From: Onchidella celtica
Lineage: Eukaryota > Mollusca > Gastropoda > Systellommatophora > Onchidiidae
Length of the DNA: 64,000 nucleotides
Reading direction: 5' to 3'
Assembly: GCA_963931925.1 (NCBI GenBank)
Contig: OZ007569.1
Span: 30,261,612-30,325,611, forward strand
Shown here: positions 12,701-22,410 of the stretch, piece by piece
Layout of the letters: each line of letters begins with the position of its first letter
Position numbering within the stretch: position 1 is the first letter of the stretch
The notes under the pieces: model-generated
The model's database searches: none
Told to the model about the DNA's origin: nothing
What the model saw: the letters and a program-made list of their open reading frames with translations, nothing else
Program-made: the position numbers and the translations under genes

Positions 12701-14788
12701 TTTATAAAATAAAAAATTTCATTATTATTAATAATATTAAAGGCTGCAAATATTGGTACGTATTAAATTGTATTAAAACAGTGACGATAATAAAAGGTTC
12801 ACAATAATTTATTTGGATCACCCGTCCCGAAGTATATGTACTAAATGCTCGATTTTGGTCATTTTTTAACACACCCCCCCCCCCCCCCCCCCACCTCCTG
12901 GAAGCGCCTCTCGGAACACTTTTCATACAATTGGCTTCAACCCTCAAACCCCCCTCTTGTTTTGTACAATAGTGCGGCTATCAATGAAAAGGGGAATGTC
13001 AATGAAAAAAAACTTGATGTTTGTTCTTTTATGTTTTAATACATGTACACATGTAGTTAAGTGGCATTTTCCATGGACTGTTTCAGTGTTTGGCTGCTTC
13101 ATTACGTACGTAGCCTATTTACATGTACTTGATATTTATACCAGACAATATGAAGTATACGGTTTTTGTTTTGTTTTTTTAAAGTAGATAAAAACCAAAC
13201 TGTTTAAATCAGTTACCATACAGTGTAACTGAAAATCATATGTCATGCCGAAAGCTCGATTTGTCTTCCCCTTTTCCTTTGCATTTTATTGCATTGTTTC
13301 TATGTTATGTCCTAAGTGAGGCTCCGCTGCACACAACTTGCCACATTTTGTCCGTACTTTTCCCGGACACTCATGTCCCCTATTGTGTGCATTTCATTCG
13401 CTAGGGTCAACCGCCCTCTCACCTCCTCCGAGCATACGTACTTTGTGGATGGCCCCTATACCAGTGATATACCGGTACTGTAATTAGGTGGCATAAAATC
13501 ATGGGAACATGCATTAAATGAGAATGTATTTACTATTAAGTGGGTTCCAGTTTACAAGTGTGAACTTGTGAACTTGTGAATTATGTGGAACATGCGTTGC
13601 TAAGACATGGAAATCACTTAAATTGTTGAATTTATCCGTTTTTCATTGAATTTTGTTTTGAATAAAAATTTTTTTTTAAAAAGAACAACAAAAAAAACTG
13701 TAGCGATGTGCTGACAAAAATAAAACAAAGCATCGCTGGACATGATAACCGATTTGTGGTCCTTTATCATACCGTAATTTAGTTTACACTAAAGATGCAT
13801 CTTTATCAAGTGGAAAGGGTTCGTTTTCTTTAAATGTTTAACAGGCCTGCCCGCTGTTTGCCGTGTAATTGAATTGCGTTTGCAGTGGAATTGGGTTGTG
13901 CCTGGTACGCGCTTCTGGTAGGGTCTCTTTCTGTCCTATCATTCTACCATGTACCTGTATTCTGTCTGTCGTCTTGCTTTTCCCTAGCACAACGTTAACA
14001 TGTCGACGTGCTTTCTCTGGTGGCCGCTCCCCCTGAACATATTCTTAAAAACAACGGTGCCTTTACAATATGGTTAGATTTGTAACAGTTTTTAACAGTT
14101 TTCCCCGAGTTTAAATGCAAAATAACAATGTCGTCAGCATTGTAAGGTATCTGCCTTGTGTTTTAATTTTAAATAAGCTCACAAAAAAGAAAAAATGTAA
14201 AACGAATATATTAAACATCATTTGGTACGTATTGTAGTGCCTTTTTATGAGCTTCCCCCCCCCCCCTTAGAAGCTAGTTCCGCTCTTGGCTTTCTCCACT
14301 CCAACTCAAAACTTGAGCAGTTAAATATGTGTACATGTAAACTATTACTGTTAGTGTTTTATCGTATTCTTATCAGTAGTTGTCTTTTCCAAGGTGCATG
14401 TACATGTAGATTATAAGCTTTTTATCTTATTCTTACCAATTGTTATCATTTCTAATGTAGACGTACAAGCAAATTATACGCTTTTTATCTTATTCTTATC
14501 AATTATGGTCATTTCTAAGGTACATGTCCAAGTAAATTATAAGCTTTTTATGTTATTCTTATCAATTGCTGACATTTCTAAGTTTGACGTACCGTACACG
14601 TAAATTACAAATAAGCTTTTCATCTTGTCCTTATCAGTTGTTGTCATTTCTCATTTCTCAAGGCAGGTGCTTGGTTGGTGACTGTATCTTGGTTACTGCA
14701 AGTTCTACTGGGCCTCTGGAAGTTGTGGAGACTGAACATGTTACCCATCGTGCCCAGTAATCTCTTGTGCTGCAAGGCAGACGAATAA
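1806..14788 (+). CDS. TMEM179/TMEM179B-family four-pass membrane protein, five coding exons
   Basis: Coding exons are 1806-1916, 9104-9318, about 10923-11150, 12421-12499 and 14663-14788, joined in phases 0, 2, 2 and 0 to give about 252 residues. Four hydrophobic helices are visible near residues 16-34, 74-97, 139-162 and 205-232. Family marks are the extracellular cysteines after helix 1 (C45, C48, C71), a CDSI motif after helix 3 (173-176) followed by C186, and the NFY and aromatic/Leu-rich last helix. TMEM179 proteins are poorly characterised integral membrane proteins. The start is the first ATG after an in-frame stop. The start of exon 3 is uncertain because a transposon occupies its 5' edge. 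The alternative is a weaker donor at 9294 joined to an acceptor at 10972, giving about 227 residues. AATAAA signals follow the stop. Confidence 0.8.
2197..2667. mobile_element. TTAA-flanked inverted-repeat element (MITE)
   Basis: Inverted ends carry GGAAGCGCATATCCG on the left (2205 onward) and CGGATATACACTTCC on the right, each extending about 45 bases to the shared block GGATATGGACAGT. Both sides are bounded by TTAA, the target duplication of piggyBac and Kolobok elements. The interior holds a fragment of the GTCCCGGACTG-type dispersed repeat (2430-2530). No transposase is encoded. It lies in intron 1 of the TMEM179-like gene. Confidence 0.65.
3076..3238 (+). repeat. Tandem 58-bp duplication separated by poly-G
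   Basis: Two identical 58-bp copies (3101-3158 and 3181-3238) each follow a G run of 13 or more bases. The perfect identity implies a very recent duplication with a period of 80 bp. The G runs could form quadruplexes. Confidence 0.9.
3698..3791 (+). repeat. CA-dinucleotide microsatellite
   Basis: About 22 uninterrupted CA units followed by interrupted CACACG/CATG units. Open frames across it are repeat artefacts. Confidence 0.95.
3796..4150 (+). repeat. Dispersed repeat with copies at 7.1, 10.3, 30.7 and 54.2 kb
   Basis: The block containing CAGCAAAGCTTGAAGCAAAG and the GTAAGAAATAAT end recurs at 10318-10440 (same strand) and 30722-30800 (opposite strand). The second block (AAGTGC...CACTTTAAACAAGTGTCAAA...ACTAAAAGATCT) recurs at 7150-7300 and inverted at 54200-54310. 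No coding capacity or clear ends were found. Confidence 0.65.
4708..4920. mobile_element. TTAA-flanked MITE, piggyBac-like ends
   Basis: A 213-bp element with ends TTAA-CCCTTTCAGTACTG and CAGTATTCAAAGGG-TTAA (12 of 14 match as inverted repeats). TTAA duplication plus a CCCTTT terminus is typical of piggyBac-derived MITEs. It is non-coding. Confidence 0.75.
5012..5199. mobile_element. Short inverted-repeat element
   Basis: A 26-bp inverted repeat (5012-5037 and 5174-5199, one mismatch, core TAGGTCGCTGCGGTAAACAA) encloses about 136 bp. It could be a small MITE or a hairpin; no target duplication was identified. Confidence 0.6.
5585..5700 (+). repeat. 3' fragment of the composite repeat at the window end
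   Basis: The sequence GAAAATTGAGGTGTAAA, then TGCCAAGGGCAGCGAA and CCTCCTGGAATAAA, closely matches 63918-63990. It follows a poly-A run and a CA satellite. Confidence 0.6.
5700..7020 (+). other. Intronic stretch without recognised gene
   Basis: AT-rich intron 1 DNA of the TMEM179-like gene. Short open frames near 6119-6361 and 6386-6643 show no family resemblance and no splice support. Confidence 0.4.
7030..7300. repeat. Dispersed repeat copy
   Basis: Contains CCTTAGTTCTTGTTTGTTCC and AAACGTTTGCGGCTTTA, both present in the 54170-54400 copy, the second of them inverted there. It also has the AAGTGC...ACTAAAAG block shared with 4030-4130. Confidence 0.6.
8279..8626 (-). mobile_element. tRNA-derived SINE
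   Basis: Read on the minus strand, it starts with a perfect RNA polymerase III A box (TGGTCTAGAGG) and B box (GGTTCGAAACC), has a body that includes GTAGGATCGAGTACCTAGTC, and ends in a pyrimidine stretch and a 20-base A tail. A diverged copy lies at 63596-63880 on the plus strand and shares the body. It does not fold as a complete tRNA gene. Confidence 0.88.
9104..9318 (+). CDS. TMEM179-like coding exon 2
   Basis: The acceptor TTTTCAG precedes ATT CGT, in phase 0 with exon 1. The exon encodes the extracellular loop with C45, C48 and C71 and the second helix. The donor is AA followed by GTAAGA, phase 2. Read without splicing, the frame stops at once (AAT AAG TAA), which supports the donor. 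Confidence 0.82.
10318..10442 (+). repeat. Dispersed repeat copy next to exon 3 transposon
   Basis: Same family as 3796-3910 and inverted 30722-30800. It abuts the left target duplication of the 10451-10976 element, so the DNA immediately 5' of exon 3 is itself repetitive. Confidence 0.65.
10451..10976. mobile_element. MITE with long perfect inverted repeats and 8-bp target duplication
   Basis: A 526-bp element. Its ends start GGCACTAGTCGACAATTGAT and are perfect inverted repeats for about 70 bp. It is flanked by the direct repeat CAAAAAGC at 10443-10450 and 10977-10984. The interior carries part of the repeat containing GATACAAACTGACTAGACCC. An 8-bp duplication fits hAT-, P- or Merlin-type transposition, but the GGCAC terminus does not let me choose. 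It sits at the 5' edge of TMEM179-like exon 3. Confidence 0.88.
10923..11150 (+). CDS. TMEM179-like coding exon 3, partly transposon-derived
   Basis: The conserved part starts at 10981 (KLCLFPIRLDL) and encodes helix 3 and the CDSI motif. The 3' end is secure (GACAG followed by GTAGGA, phase 2). The 5' end is not. The only nearby AG in phase with exon 2 ends at 10922, inside the right inverted repeat of the 10451-10976 element, and would add about 18 transposon-coded residues to the loop between helices 2 and 3. Confidence 0.6.
11626..11735 (-). mobile_element. 3' end of an RTE-type LINE, minus strand
   Basis: On the minus strand it reads like the plus-strand fragment at 11950-12045 (ATGGAGGGTCATGATCGCCA, then GGCAGGGCACTTAA) and ends in a GATGAT tail at 11626-11640. 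It is a 5'-truncated relic. Confidence 0.75.
11809..12058 (+). mobile_element. 3' end of an RTE-type LINE, plus strand
   Basis: Encodes a C-terminal RTE-like segment (GHVMRRRGLEH, then RSRGPQG and AEDRKEMEG) and ends with an ATGA tail. It is inverted relative to the neighbour at 11626-11735, tail-out on both sides. Confidence 0.78.
12421..12499 (+). CDS. TMEM179-like coding exon 4
   Basis: Follows a pyrimidine-rich tract ending CTACAAG. It encodes the loop SCIKGETHLDW...NFY and the start of helix 4. The donor is ACA followed by GTAAGT, phase 0. Confidence 0.8.
12569..12673. mobile_element. 105-bp MITE, GGGGAGCAT/GTGCTCCCC ends
   Basis: Shares ends and core (GCTGAACAGTGAACACAACT) with the inverted copy at 27762-27854 and with fragments at 15309-15367 and 58449-58505. 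It lies between exons 4 and 5 of the TMEM179-like gene. Confidence 0.7.
14300..14652 (+). repeat. Minisatellite of about 75 bp abutting a splice acceptor
   Basis: About five diverged copies of a unit containing TTTTATCTTATTCTTATCA and CATTTCTAAGGT. The last copy supplies the pyrimidine tract of the acceptor of TMEM179-like exon 5. The unit reads through as a 24-residue repeated peptide, which I take as incidental. Confidence 0.8.
14663..14788 (+). CDS. TMEM179-like terminal exon
   Basis: The acceptor TTTCTCAAG lies at the end of a roughly 75-bp tandem repeat array. The exon encodes the last membrane helix and a short tail ending CCKADE, then TAA. Confidence 0.8.
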   Translation, partial: AGAWLVTVSWLLQVLLGLWKLWRLNMLPIVPSNLLCCKADE

Positions 14789-14806
14789 ATAGACGGTTTC
14801 AATGTA

Positions 14807-14812
14807 AATAAA
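14807..14812 (+). terminator. Candidate poly(A) signal AATAAA
   Basis: A canonical AATAAA 19 bases after the TMEM179-like stop codon. Another overlaps the stop at 14784-14789 and more follow, so the site actually used is unknown. Confidence 0.4.
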
Positions 14813-15132
14813 GTGTACACAAATTATATTTCCAAATAAATGAAGTGTACATATAAACAAAATTGGAAATCAAGAGAAATCAAAGATATCATATAATAAA
14901 ACGAAATACACATTGTAACTGTGTTTTAGTTGAAAAATAAAGTTCCCCTGTGTTTCAGATGAAAGGTCAGTGCGTTTTAGATGAAATATCACTAAAACGA
15001 TACTGTTATGGTCAAATAATTTGTGGCCCACCCTGTATATTAATGTCATCGTCCTTGACTACCAGGAGAGCAAGTCATATCATCATAGACATGATCATTC
15101 CAAACTGAAAATTATTTACAATTACATGTAGA

Positions 15133-15282
15133 CACAGCCTATTTATTAATTATTTTATGCTTAATTATCGTTGCCCTAAAGGTTTCACAACTTTTTTTTA
15201 AATTGAATAGGCCCAGTCTATTTATTAATTATTTTATGCTTAATTATCATTGCCCTAAAGGCTTCAAACTTTTTTTTAAATC
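15133..15282 (+). repeat. Tandem duplication of about 78 bp
   Basis: Two copies of the block CTATTTATTAATTATTTTAT through the GCCCTAAAGG block and a T run, with few differences. Confidence 0.85.
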
Positions 15283-15308
15283 ATAAAATGGTACAAATGT
15301 CGTTGTTA

Positions 15309-15367
15309 GGGGCATGTGGTGTTTTACATTGTAAGCCATTGCTGAACACTGTCACTGGACACAACTT
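15309..15367. mobile_element. Fragment of GGGGCAT MITE family
   Basis: Contains GGGGCATGTGGT and GCCATTGCTGAACA, as in the copies at 12569 and 27762. The far end is missing. Confidence 0.5.
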
Positions 15368-15899
15368 AATATCGAGGAGGTATATGTGCAAAGACTGTAT
15401 CACCAGCTTTGTAAATTTTACAGGAGCGAGAGATTTGAGAGTTTGACATGAAGTATCATATGTCTGTTAGGACCTTAAATCCTCATCAATAATTAGATCA
15501 ATTAATTCGATAATGGAATTCCCGCTTGACAAAATGTAGTAATTACCAAGGCGAGACAGATTATGCAAAAAAAAAAAACAAACATTGAAAATTTTCGAGT
15601 TACGGTGTTTGCGCAGACACCCCTTGATATTTACGTGCTCCTAACAACAGTTGATACATTTTTCTCAATAATTTAATAGATTTTTATCGATAACATTGAG
15701 TAATAAGTTATAGAGATCGAAATATCATTTTGTATATTAGGTAAAGTATACAAGTATTGTAAATCAAAATGCTTTCATGCGACTTGTGCTGCAGTGACAT
15801 TATATGATATTATAAATACCATGCTTCTTCCTCAGCTTCTTGGTAAATTTATGTAGTCTTGGAATGAAAACAAATAAATACCAAGAAATTATAAATGAA

Positions 15900-16190
15900 T
15901 ATAAATAATCCAGTATCAATATAATAAAAAGTACACGTTAATGTTGATAAGTGACAAACCTGGACTCTCTATTAAACACTGTAATCACTGAAATCATCTT
16001 CTCCCCCCCCCCCCCCCCCCCTGTACATGTATGTTTTATGTAAATGAATAAATAAATAAATAAATAATCCAGTATCAATAATAAAAAGTACACATTAATG
16101 TTGATAAGTGACAAACCTGGACTCTCTATTAAACACTGTAATCATCTCCCCTCCCCCCCTCACTGTACATGTATGTTGTATGAAGCCAGA
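15900..16190 (+). repeat. Tandem duplication of about 160 bp with poly-C
   Basis: Two copies of TAAATAATCCAGTATCAATA through GACAAACCTGGACTCTCTAT to TGTACATGTATGTT. The first has a run of about 18 C and the second a shorter broken run. A TAAA microsatellite lies between them. Confidence 0.88.
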
Positions 16191-17072
16191 GAATAATTAT
16201 TTATTATTATGTTTCTGCATGTTTCGTTCTGTTCTTTTTTTTGTTTAAATGTGAATTTTAGAAATGATATGTTATTGAAAAACTTATTTTTGGAAATTTA
16301 TCTTCTCCTGTTCAGTGACAGCATGAAATTGCACTCTCGATAGCGGAGGAAAATCTTTAATGAGACATGTGTTCATTCCATAAGTAGATTTGTTTTCTTT
16401 GGTAGGCTGGAAAAACTGCAATACTTAAAGAGTCTGAGCGTCATTTTCATGTCATGTTTTTTTTTTTCACTATTTCTTTGTTACAATGTTAGCTGTTGAT
16501 TTACTCTCACTGAATTATTCCAGATATTTCCAAATAGTGATACATTACTCGAACTGAATAGCTTGTATTTCATACCCATATTTATGTACATTAGCACAGT
16601 GTGTGTACACATGTCAGTAGCATCTTTGCCTTGAAAGGTGTAAGGTGTCAGCCACAAACATGTCATAGAGTAATGTATATCTCGATCTAGTCTCGTTATC
16701 CATGTTGAAATTCTTTCCCCATTCATTTTGAATCAATTGCGACCTGAGCACCAGTGAATTGTGAATATGACTTTTTAAAAAATTTTCAGGCAAGTGGTAG
16801 CACTAGCAGCGATATTATATAGCAGATTCCTTTTTCAGCCTTATGTATTTGTACTTAACATGTTGAACCAGAGTCTTGTAAACAAGAAATCTTTGATTGT
16901 TAATCCAATCATTTTTGTATTTTTTGTTCCTTTTCTTATAATTTGGGCTAGATATACATGTAACTATAACATAGATAACTTGACTGCATTTCCTGTCAAT
17001 GATATAAAATACCAAGTGTTCAAATTCCTGTTGTAACCATTAAAAATCACAGTGTAATGGCGATACTTGTAA

Positions 17073-17362
17073 TATGTATGTAAATATAATCAGAAAATCA
17101 TTTGAATTCACAAACATTCCAATATACCGTTTATGTACACAATAGTGTATATTAGTTGTTATCTCATGAGAATAGTGCCTGCAAATGTTATGGTAAATCA
17201 CCTACACCTTGCTAGGAATTGCATGTATGTAAATATAATGAGAAAATCATCTGAATTCACAGACATTCCAAAAATATTATTATGGTTGGTGTACATTAGT
17301 TGTTATCTTCTAAGGGTAGTGCCTGAAAATGTAATGTTAAACCACCTACATTTTGCTCGTGA
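17073..17362 (+). repeat. Tandem duplication of about 148 bp
   Basis: Copies start ATGTATGTAAATATAAT at about 17075 and 17223 and share GAGAAAATCAT or CAGAAAATCAT, TTAGTTGTTATCT and TAGTGCCTG blocks. Confidence 0.8.
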
Positions 17363-18546
17363 GTTCTGGGATTAGTGGCAGCATTTCTTTGTCTCATTCT
17401 TCGTGCATTTTTTTTGGTAAATATTTTATCTTTTAGTATGCACCCCCATCCCTTCCTTATGAACTGATGCGTTCCTAACCTGATTTTAAACAACAAACTC
17501 ATAAACTGCCTGAACTTAGATGTAATCAGGATCTACATGTAATAAGGTACACATTTTTGTATGGACCAAGACTGCAGAGTAGTAGGTCTCATATTGAAAC
17601 GACCGTGCCATATAAAGCTGTTTTTTCTTTTTTCTTATATCACCAGAAGGAAACATGATCTCTGTTTGCCATTTATAAGTAACTGTAGCCCTAATCCATT
17701 ATACATTACGTAGGGATAATCTCAGTGTCTAAGTGTAAATCTCCTATCTGGGTCATTCCAATACCAGGCTCTAAATTACAGACACTCTGTTCTATTTCAC
17801 TCTGTAATGAAGAAAATAGCCAAAAGATTTGCAACACGGGAAAGTAACAGTGTACATGTATTTTTGCATCTTCAGTTTTTAGTGGATTTTTTTGTTTTGT
17901 TTTTTTTTTTGCAACTTTTTCAATTGAAAATTCTGACAAATACATGTATATTGTATTTATAAGAATGTTATGACCACATTGTACACAGTAGCCTGTTTTG
18001 CATGCACAGCTCGTGTCTTGACAATAAATTGCATAGTTGCTAAAAATAATTAATAATGTACTTTTCATACAATAGGGCAATGCCAGATTGCATTGACAAT
18101 AATGTTTCCTGAAACAAGCAAAAGTATAAAAAGATGAAAAATTCAAAATTCCCCTTTAAAATCATTTCTTCTCAGTACTCATGGAACCATCAAAAAAATA
18201 CAACTGTAAAGACTGATCATTGAAACTTGAAAAACAGCTCTAGTATCATGGGGTACCCACAACTTTAGAATCTTTATTCCAATGGGAAGCAACTTTACTG
18301 TAGACCAGCAATTTTCCAAGTCCTGGGCCAAATTCCTCCTCTTGTGATCCCAGGTTTCCTCAATTCTTTACCCATTTTGACTTATTTCAGTGGATCATAA
18401 ATCTTCTAATATGTACAGAATACATTCTTTCTGTTTTGAGTTCCTCCTTTGACTGAAATTCCTCCCCAGTTCCTCCCCAAGGAGCAAGTACACACATGAA
18501 TCTGCTGATGTTTCTTTTGCCGTTTCCGTAACCATGAAAACCCAGC

Positions 18547-18776
18547 TTAACTCTTTGTGTGCCATGAATTTTTCCATGTTTGCTGATACAGGAAGGAAAT
18601 AGTGGGGGAGATGAATGAAGACTAACTACAGCAACATTTATCAATAGAAAGTCATCTTTCTTTTTTCCCCAAACAAAATCACCTTGCATTCTTGTGCACC
18701 GATACATCGGTGATTGGCACAAACATGACTAGCAAAAGAACCAATGCATTGATGACTGGCAAATTCTTGCAATTAA
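18547..18776. mobile_element. TTAA-flanked MITE, diverged copy
   Basis: A 230-bp relative of the element at 39389-39612: same start TTAACTCTTTGTGTGCCA and same interior (GGGGGAGATGAATGAAGACT, then CGGTGATTGGCACAAAC). Its right end is eroded but still finishes at TTAA. Confidence 0.75.
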
Positions 18777-21700
18777 GGTTGGGCTGTTTTCCAGTCCTGG
18801 ACCAATTTCAATTTTTGATGAAATTTCACTACTTGTCAATGCTCTGGTGTTGCCTGACCCACTTTTATACCTATACATGTATTCCTTGCCATTTTATGAC
18901 AGCTAGCTTACTTTCATGTTTTATGGTGCTTTGGAAAAATGTACATGTACTCTGTTTATAGGAAATCATATTTAGGGGACACTGATGGCTGTGAGCAACA
19001 CAAGCAAATTTCACAAAGACTGGCAAATAAAATGTTAAAAAACTCTGATCTTTGAATTGCACTTCATTGGACCGCCAATTGAAAGTTAAATTGTCATACT
19101 CATAGTGACACTGTCGGTGTCTTGAGAAAAATCAAATTCATGTTTTGGCAATCCTCTGCTCACTTCTAGTTTTGTTGCACCTAATGTATTTTATTAAATT
19201 AAAGGGGTAAATTATCATGCTAAATGCAGGATTGATGTTTGCTGAAAATCCAGGACTCCTAAAATTGTATTACATGTTCATGTAAATCATTTCTTCTAAA
19301 ACTGGCACGTCAGACAATTAGTTAGGCTTTCAATGGGTTATATAAAAACGTGAGATTGTGTGGTTTCTTGAAAAAATTTCAATAGCTGGCTGTGACATCC
19401 AAATACGCAAAAAAAACGTTTCCAAAAACACTGTATAATTGTTCATGCATGAAAAAAATGAAAAAGGGGATGAGAGGAGGCGCAGATGGCTCCATACAAG
19501 TTGTGGAATTCTCTTCTGAGAATGAAAGTCTTTAAATAATCTTGATCAAAGCCTGCTAATTTATAATGAATATAATATCAAGCACTCTTTCCATGCAATG
19601 TGCTATGTTTTCTGCCCCCAATCAGTGCACAAACTGTGTGCAATATATTTTTACAGGTGAGAAGAAGGGAATGTCTCATCTTATTGTAATAGATCTACAT
19701 GTAGCATCTTTGACTTCACCCACCCAGTAGTTGTTTAGATCTAATAAACTCAGACGCAAAGTAAATTTTGGACATTTATACATGTACATCTTTCACTACA
19801 ATGTCAATGTCACTCTGATGAAGTCTTGAAACAAAAGGTTTGAATTTGAGTTTGGAGAAACCACATGGATAACACTAACAGCCTTTCTGTGCAGCAGGAT
19901 GAAGCAAGATGACAGACAGAATCTAGCAGAATGATAGGACAGGAGACCCTAGGGACCAGAAGCACCCAAAATGACAAACAAAAATACATGTAATACAGCA
20001 GAAAGCGATACCAGTAATTAAAGGGGAAAATTTAAGAAGAAAAAAAAAAAGTAATGAAAAATCCACATCACTGCAAGGATGACAAATTTGTATTAAAATG
20101 ACAAAGAACTTAATCAGCCAGACCTGAGGTGGGCCTTCTTTTCAAATTGAAATAAAAACTTTAAAAAAAAAAAGGTAAAAAACAACAACAAAAACATAGC
20201 ATTGTTCAAAATTTATTCATATTTTAATTTCTGAATGAGATGGCCCCACAAAGTCTTGTGTTTGCACAATGAGTTACAGTTTACAAAAAAACAAGTGACA
20301 GCACATTTTCTCTCGTCTCAATTTTTCAAACTGTCAAAACAAATAAGCAGTTTTCCTGAACAATGATAGTACTGTTTTAAGCAGACAAAACAATATTGAA
20401 TCGGAAACACTTCAAAAACTCCAAGACTGAGGAAAATTTGCACAAGGTCTCTCTAAACAGAAAACGGTGAAAGGTGACTCAGAAAATAAAATCTGGGTGG
20501 TTAAAGATAGTCTGGATTGCCACCAGTTACAAAATGGGCCAGCGAGATAAATTAGAGCAAACATATTCAAGTTAAAAGTTATTTTACAATGTTACGTAAA
20601 ATTTCTGGACGTTCTGACAATTTCCATTTCCTTTTGCATCCTTGTCCTTGAAATTTAGACGATTTTAAGGATTTTCAGACATTTCGGAAAGTTTCAACAA
20701 ATTATTACCTTGTACTTTCCTTTAAAAACATTGATTGCAACAGTTGCTTTTGAAACAAAAGGTCCCAAGTTGATTTACGGATTTATGTACAACAATAAAA
20801 ACACAAAACAAAAAATCAACATAATGTATATTTTTTTTGCATATTCTGGATATTTGTCCAATTTTTGAAGTATTAAATTTCATATTTTTTCTATAAATTT
20901 ATATTTCATCGTGTGTTCTCCACGAAAATACATGGCTTTCTTTAAAAGCTGTCAAACTAAGGCCTGTTCACAAAATCCCACAACAGACTAAAACTTAAGG
21001 GGCTTATCTCTCAGATGAGTGACAATCCATCTCGGAAGTGACAATGCTAACAGTCAGAAACAGGAATGCAAAAGGGTTTAAAGTCATTGTGAGGTCAGTA
21101 TTATATTATTTCCAAACAATTATTACCTCCGTAAAGCTGTATCAACGACATATTTAAAAAAAAAAAAAAAAGAAAATCAGACTGATTTTGTGGTTTTTTT
21201 ATTTCACAATACAAAAAAGGGCAGGGATTATATTTACACTGGGTGTTTAAGAAAGCAACACATGGCTAATTATTAAATCCTATCATTGTGACAGAATACT
21301 GAATTAAACTGTGTATGCAGAATGAAAGGAATCTGCTCAACACAGCAATTAATAAATGTTTTCATTTCTGCAAAATTTTTAACATGTACTCAGAAAACAA
21401 AAATGCTCTGGGCTCCAAATGAGCAAATTTCCAACATCACAAACTTTGTATCATTAAAAGCATGCCATATTTCACATAGATGAAACTCACAAGCCCTGGA
21501 AACAAAAAAGAAGCCCTGGAAACAAGAAAGAAGCCCTGGAAACACAAGAAACAAAAAAAGAAAGATTCTGCCTAATACCTCAAAGTTTTGCAGTCATACG
21601 TAACAAAAAATATACTGAAAAGCATCTTAGGATTCGTCTTGTCTATGATTTTCATGGACCTATGCATTAGGGATAAAACAAACTCTAGATGTCAAAAAAA

Positions 21701-22410
21701 TTAAACCAGAAAATCATCTATAATCTACATACAAAAAGGAAAAAAAAGGGGGGAGGGGGGTGGAAGAGAGAGCAAGTGCTCTTATTTTGTTGCCACATAT
21801 TGTGTTTCCTTCAATAATTACTGATAACGCATATACTCTGTATATATTACACACACTATAATTTGAATATTGTTTGTGTAGGACAGCAGCTAACCTTCAG
21901 ATTATTATGTAAATTCACATAACGTCAATCAGTGTTACAAATCTTCTGCAAAAATAGGAGTATACTGTATCACTATAGAAACAGGTCGTTTCAAAAATGT
22001 TTTAAACAAAACTATACAAGATATTGACACTCATGATGCACGGTGAAACTGCAGAAGTATTAGCCACCATAACATTGGCCGCATTGAGAGTTTGGCATCA
22101 TGCCAATGAGGTTGTCGATTGCAGTTTGTGCACCTGTCGGTGGGCAGTCACAATGAGTGAACGAGGAAGGAAAGATGCCATATGACTTAGGATGAACACA
22201 TTCAACATCTGTGTACTGCTGCAATAAATTTCAATAGTTTGTCTCCGTGCATTGCGAGTGTCAATATCAAATTTACTTAATGGTCCAATACATTTTTGAA
22301 ACTGTCTATTTCTTTTGCAGTACCCCATATATTTAAATCTCAACCACTCCTGAGTGTATCTCTTCCCACAATTTGAATTTGTGGAAAACTTACACTGGGA
22401 ATAGTATTTC
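18777..22410. other. Intergenic stretch downstream of STIP1 and TMEM179-like genes
   Basis: AT-rich, with many A runs on the plus strand. No supported exon was found on either strand. It could include a long 3' UTR of STIP1 (minus) but nothing proves that. A 20-bp unit is repeated three times at 21491-21548. Confidence 0.4.
21491..21548 (+). repeat. Three tandem 20-bp units
   Basis: AAGCCCTGGAAACAAAAAAG and two near-identical copies at 20-bp spacing. Confidence 0.9.

Noticed and set aside
14394-14603. Repeated 24-residue peptide frame
   Set aside because: It is the translation of an intronic minisatellite.
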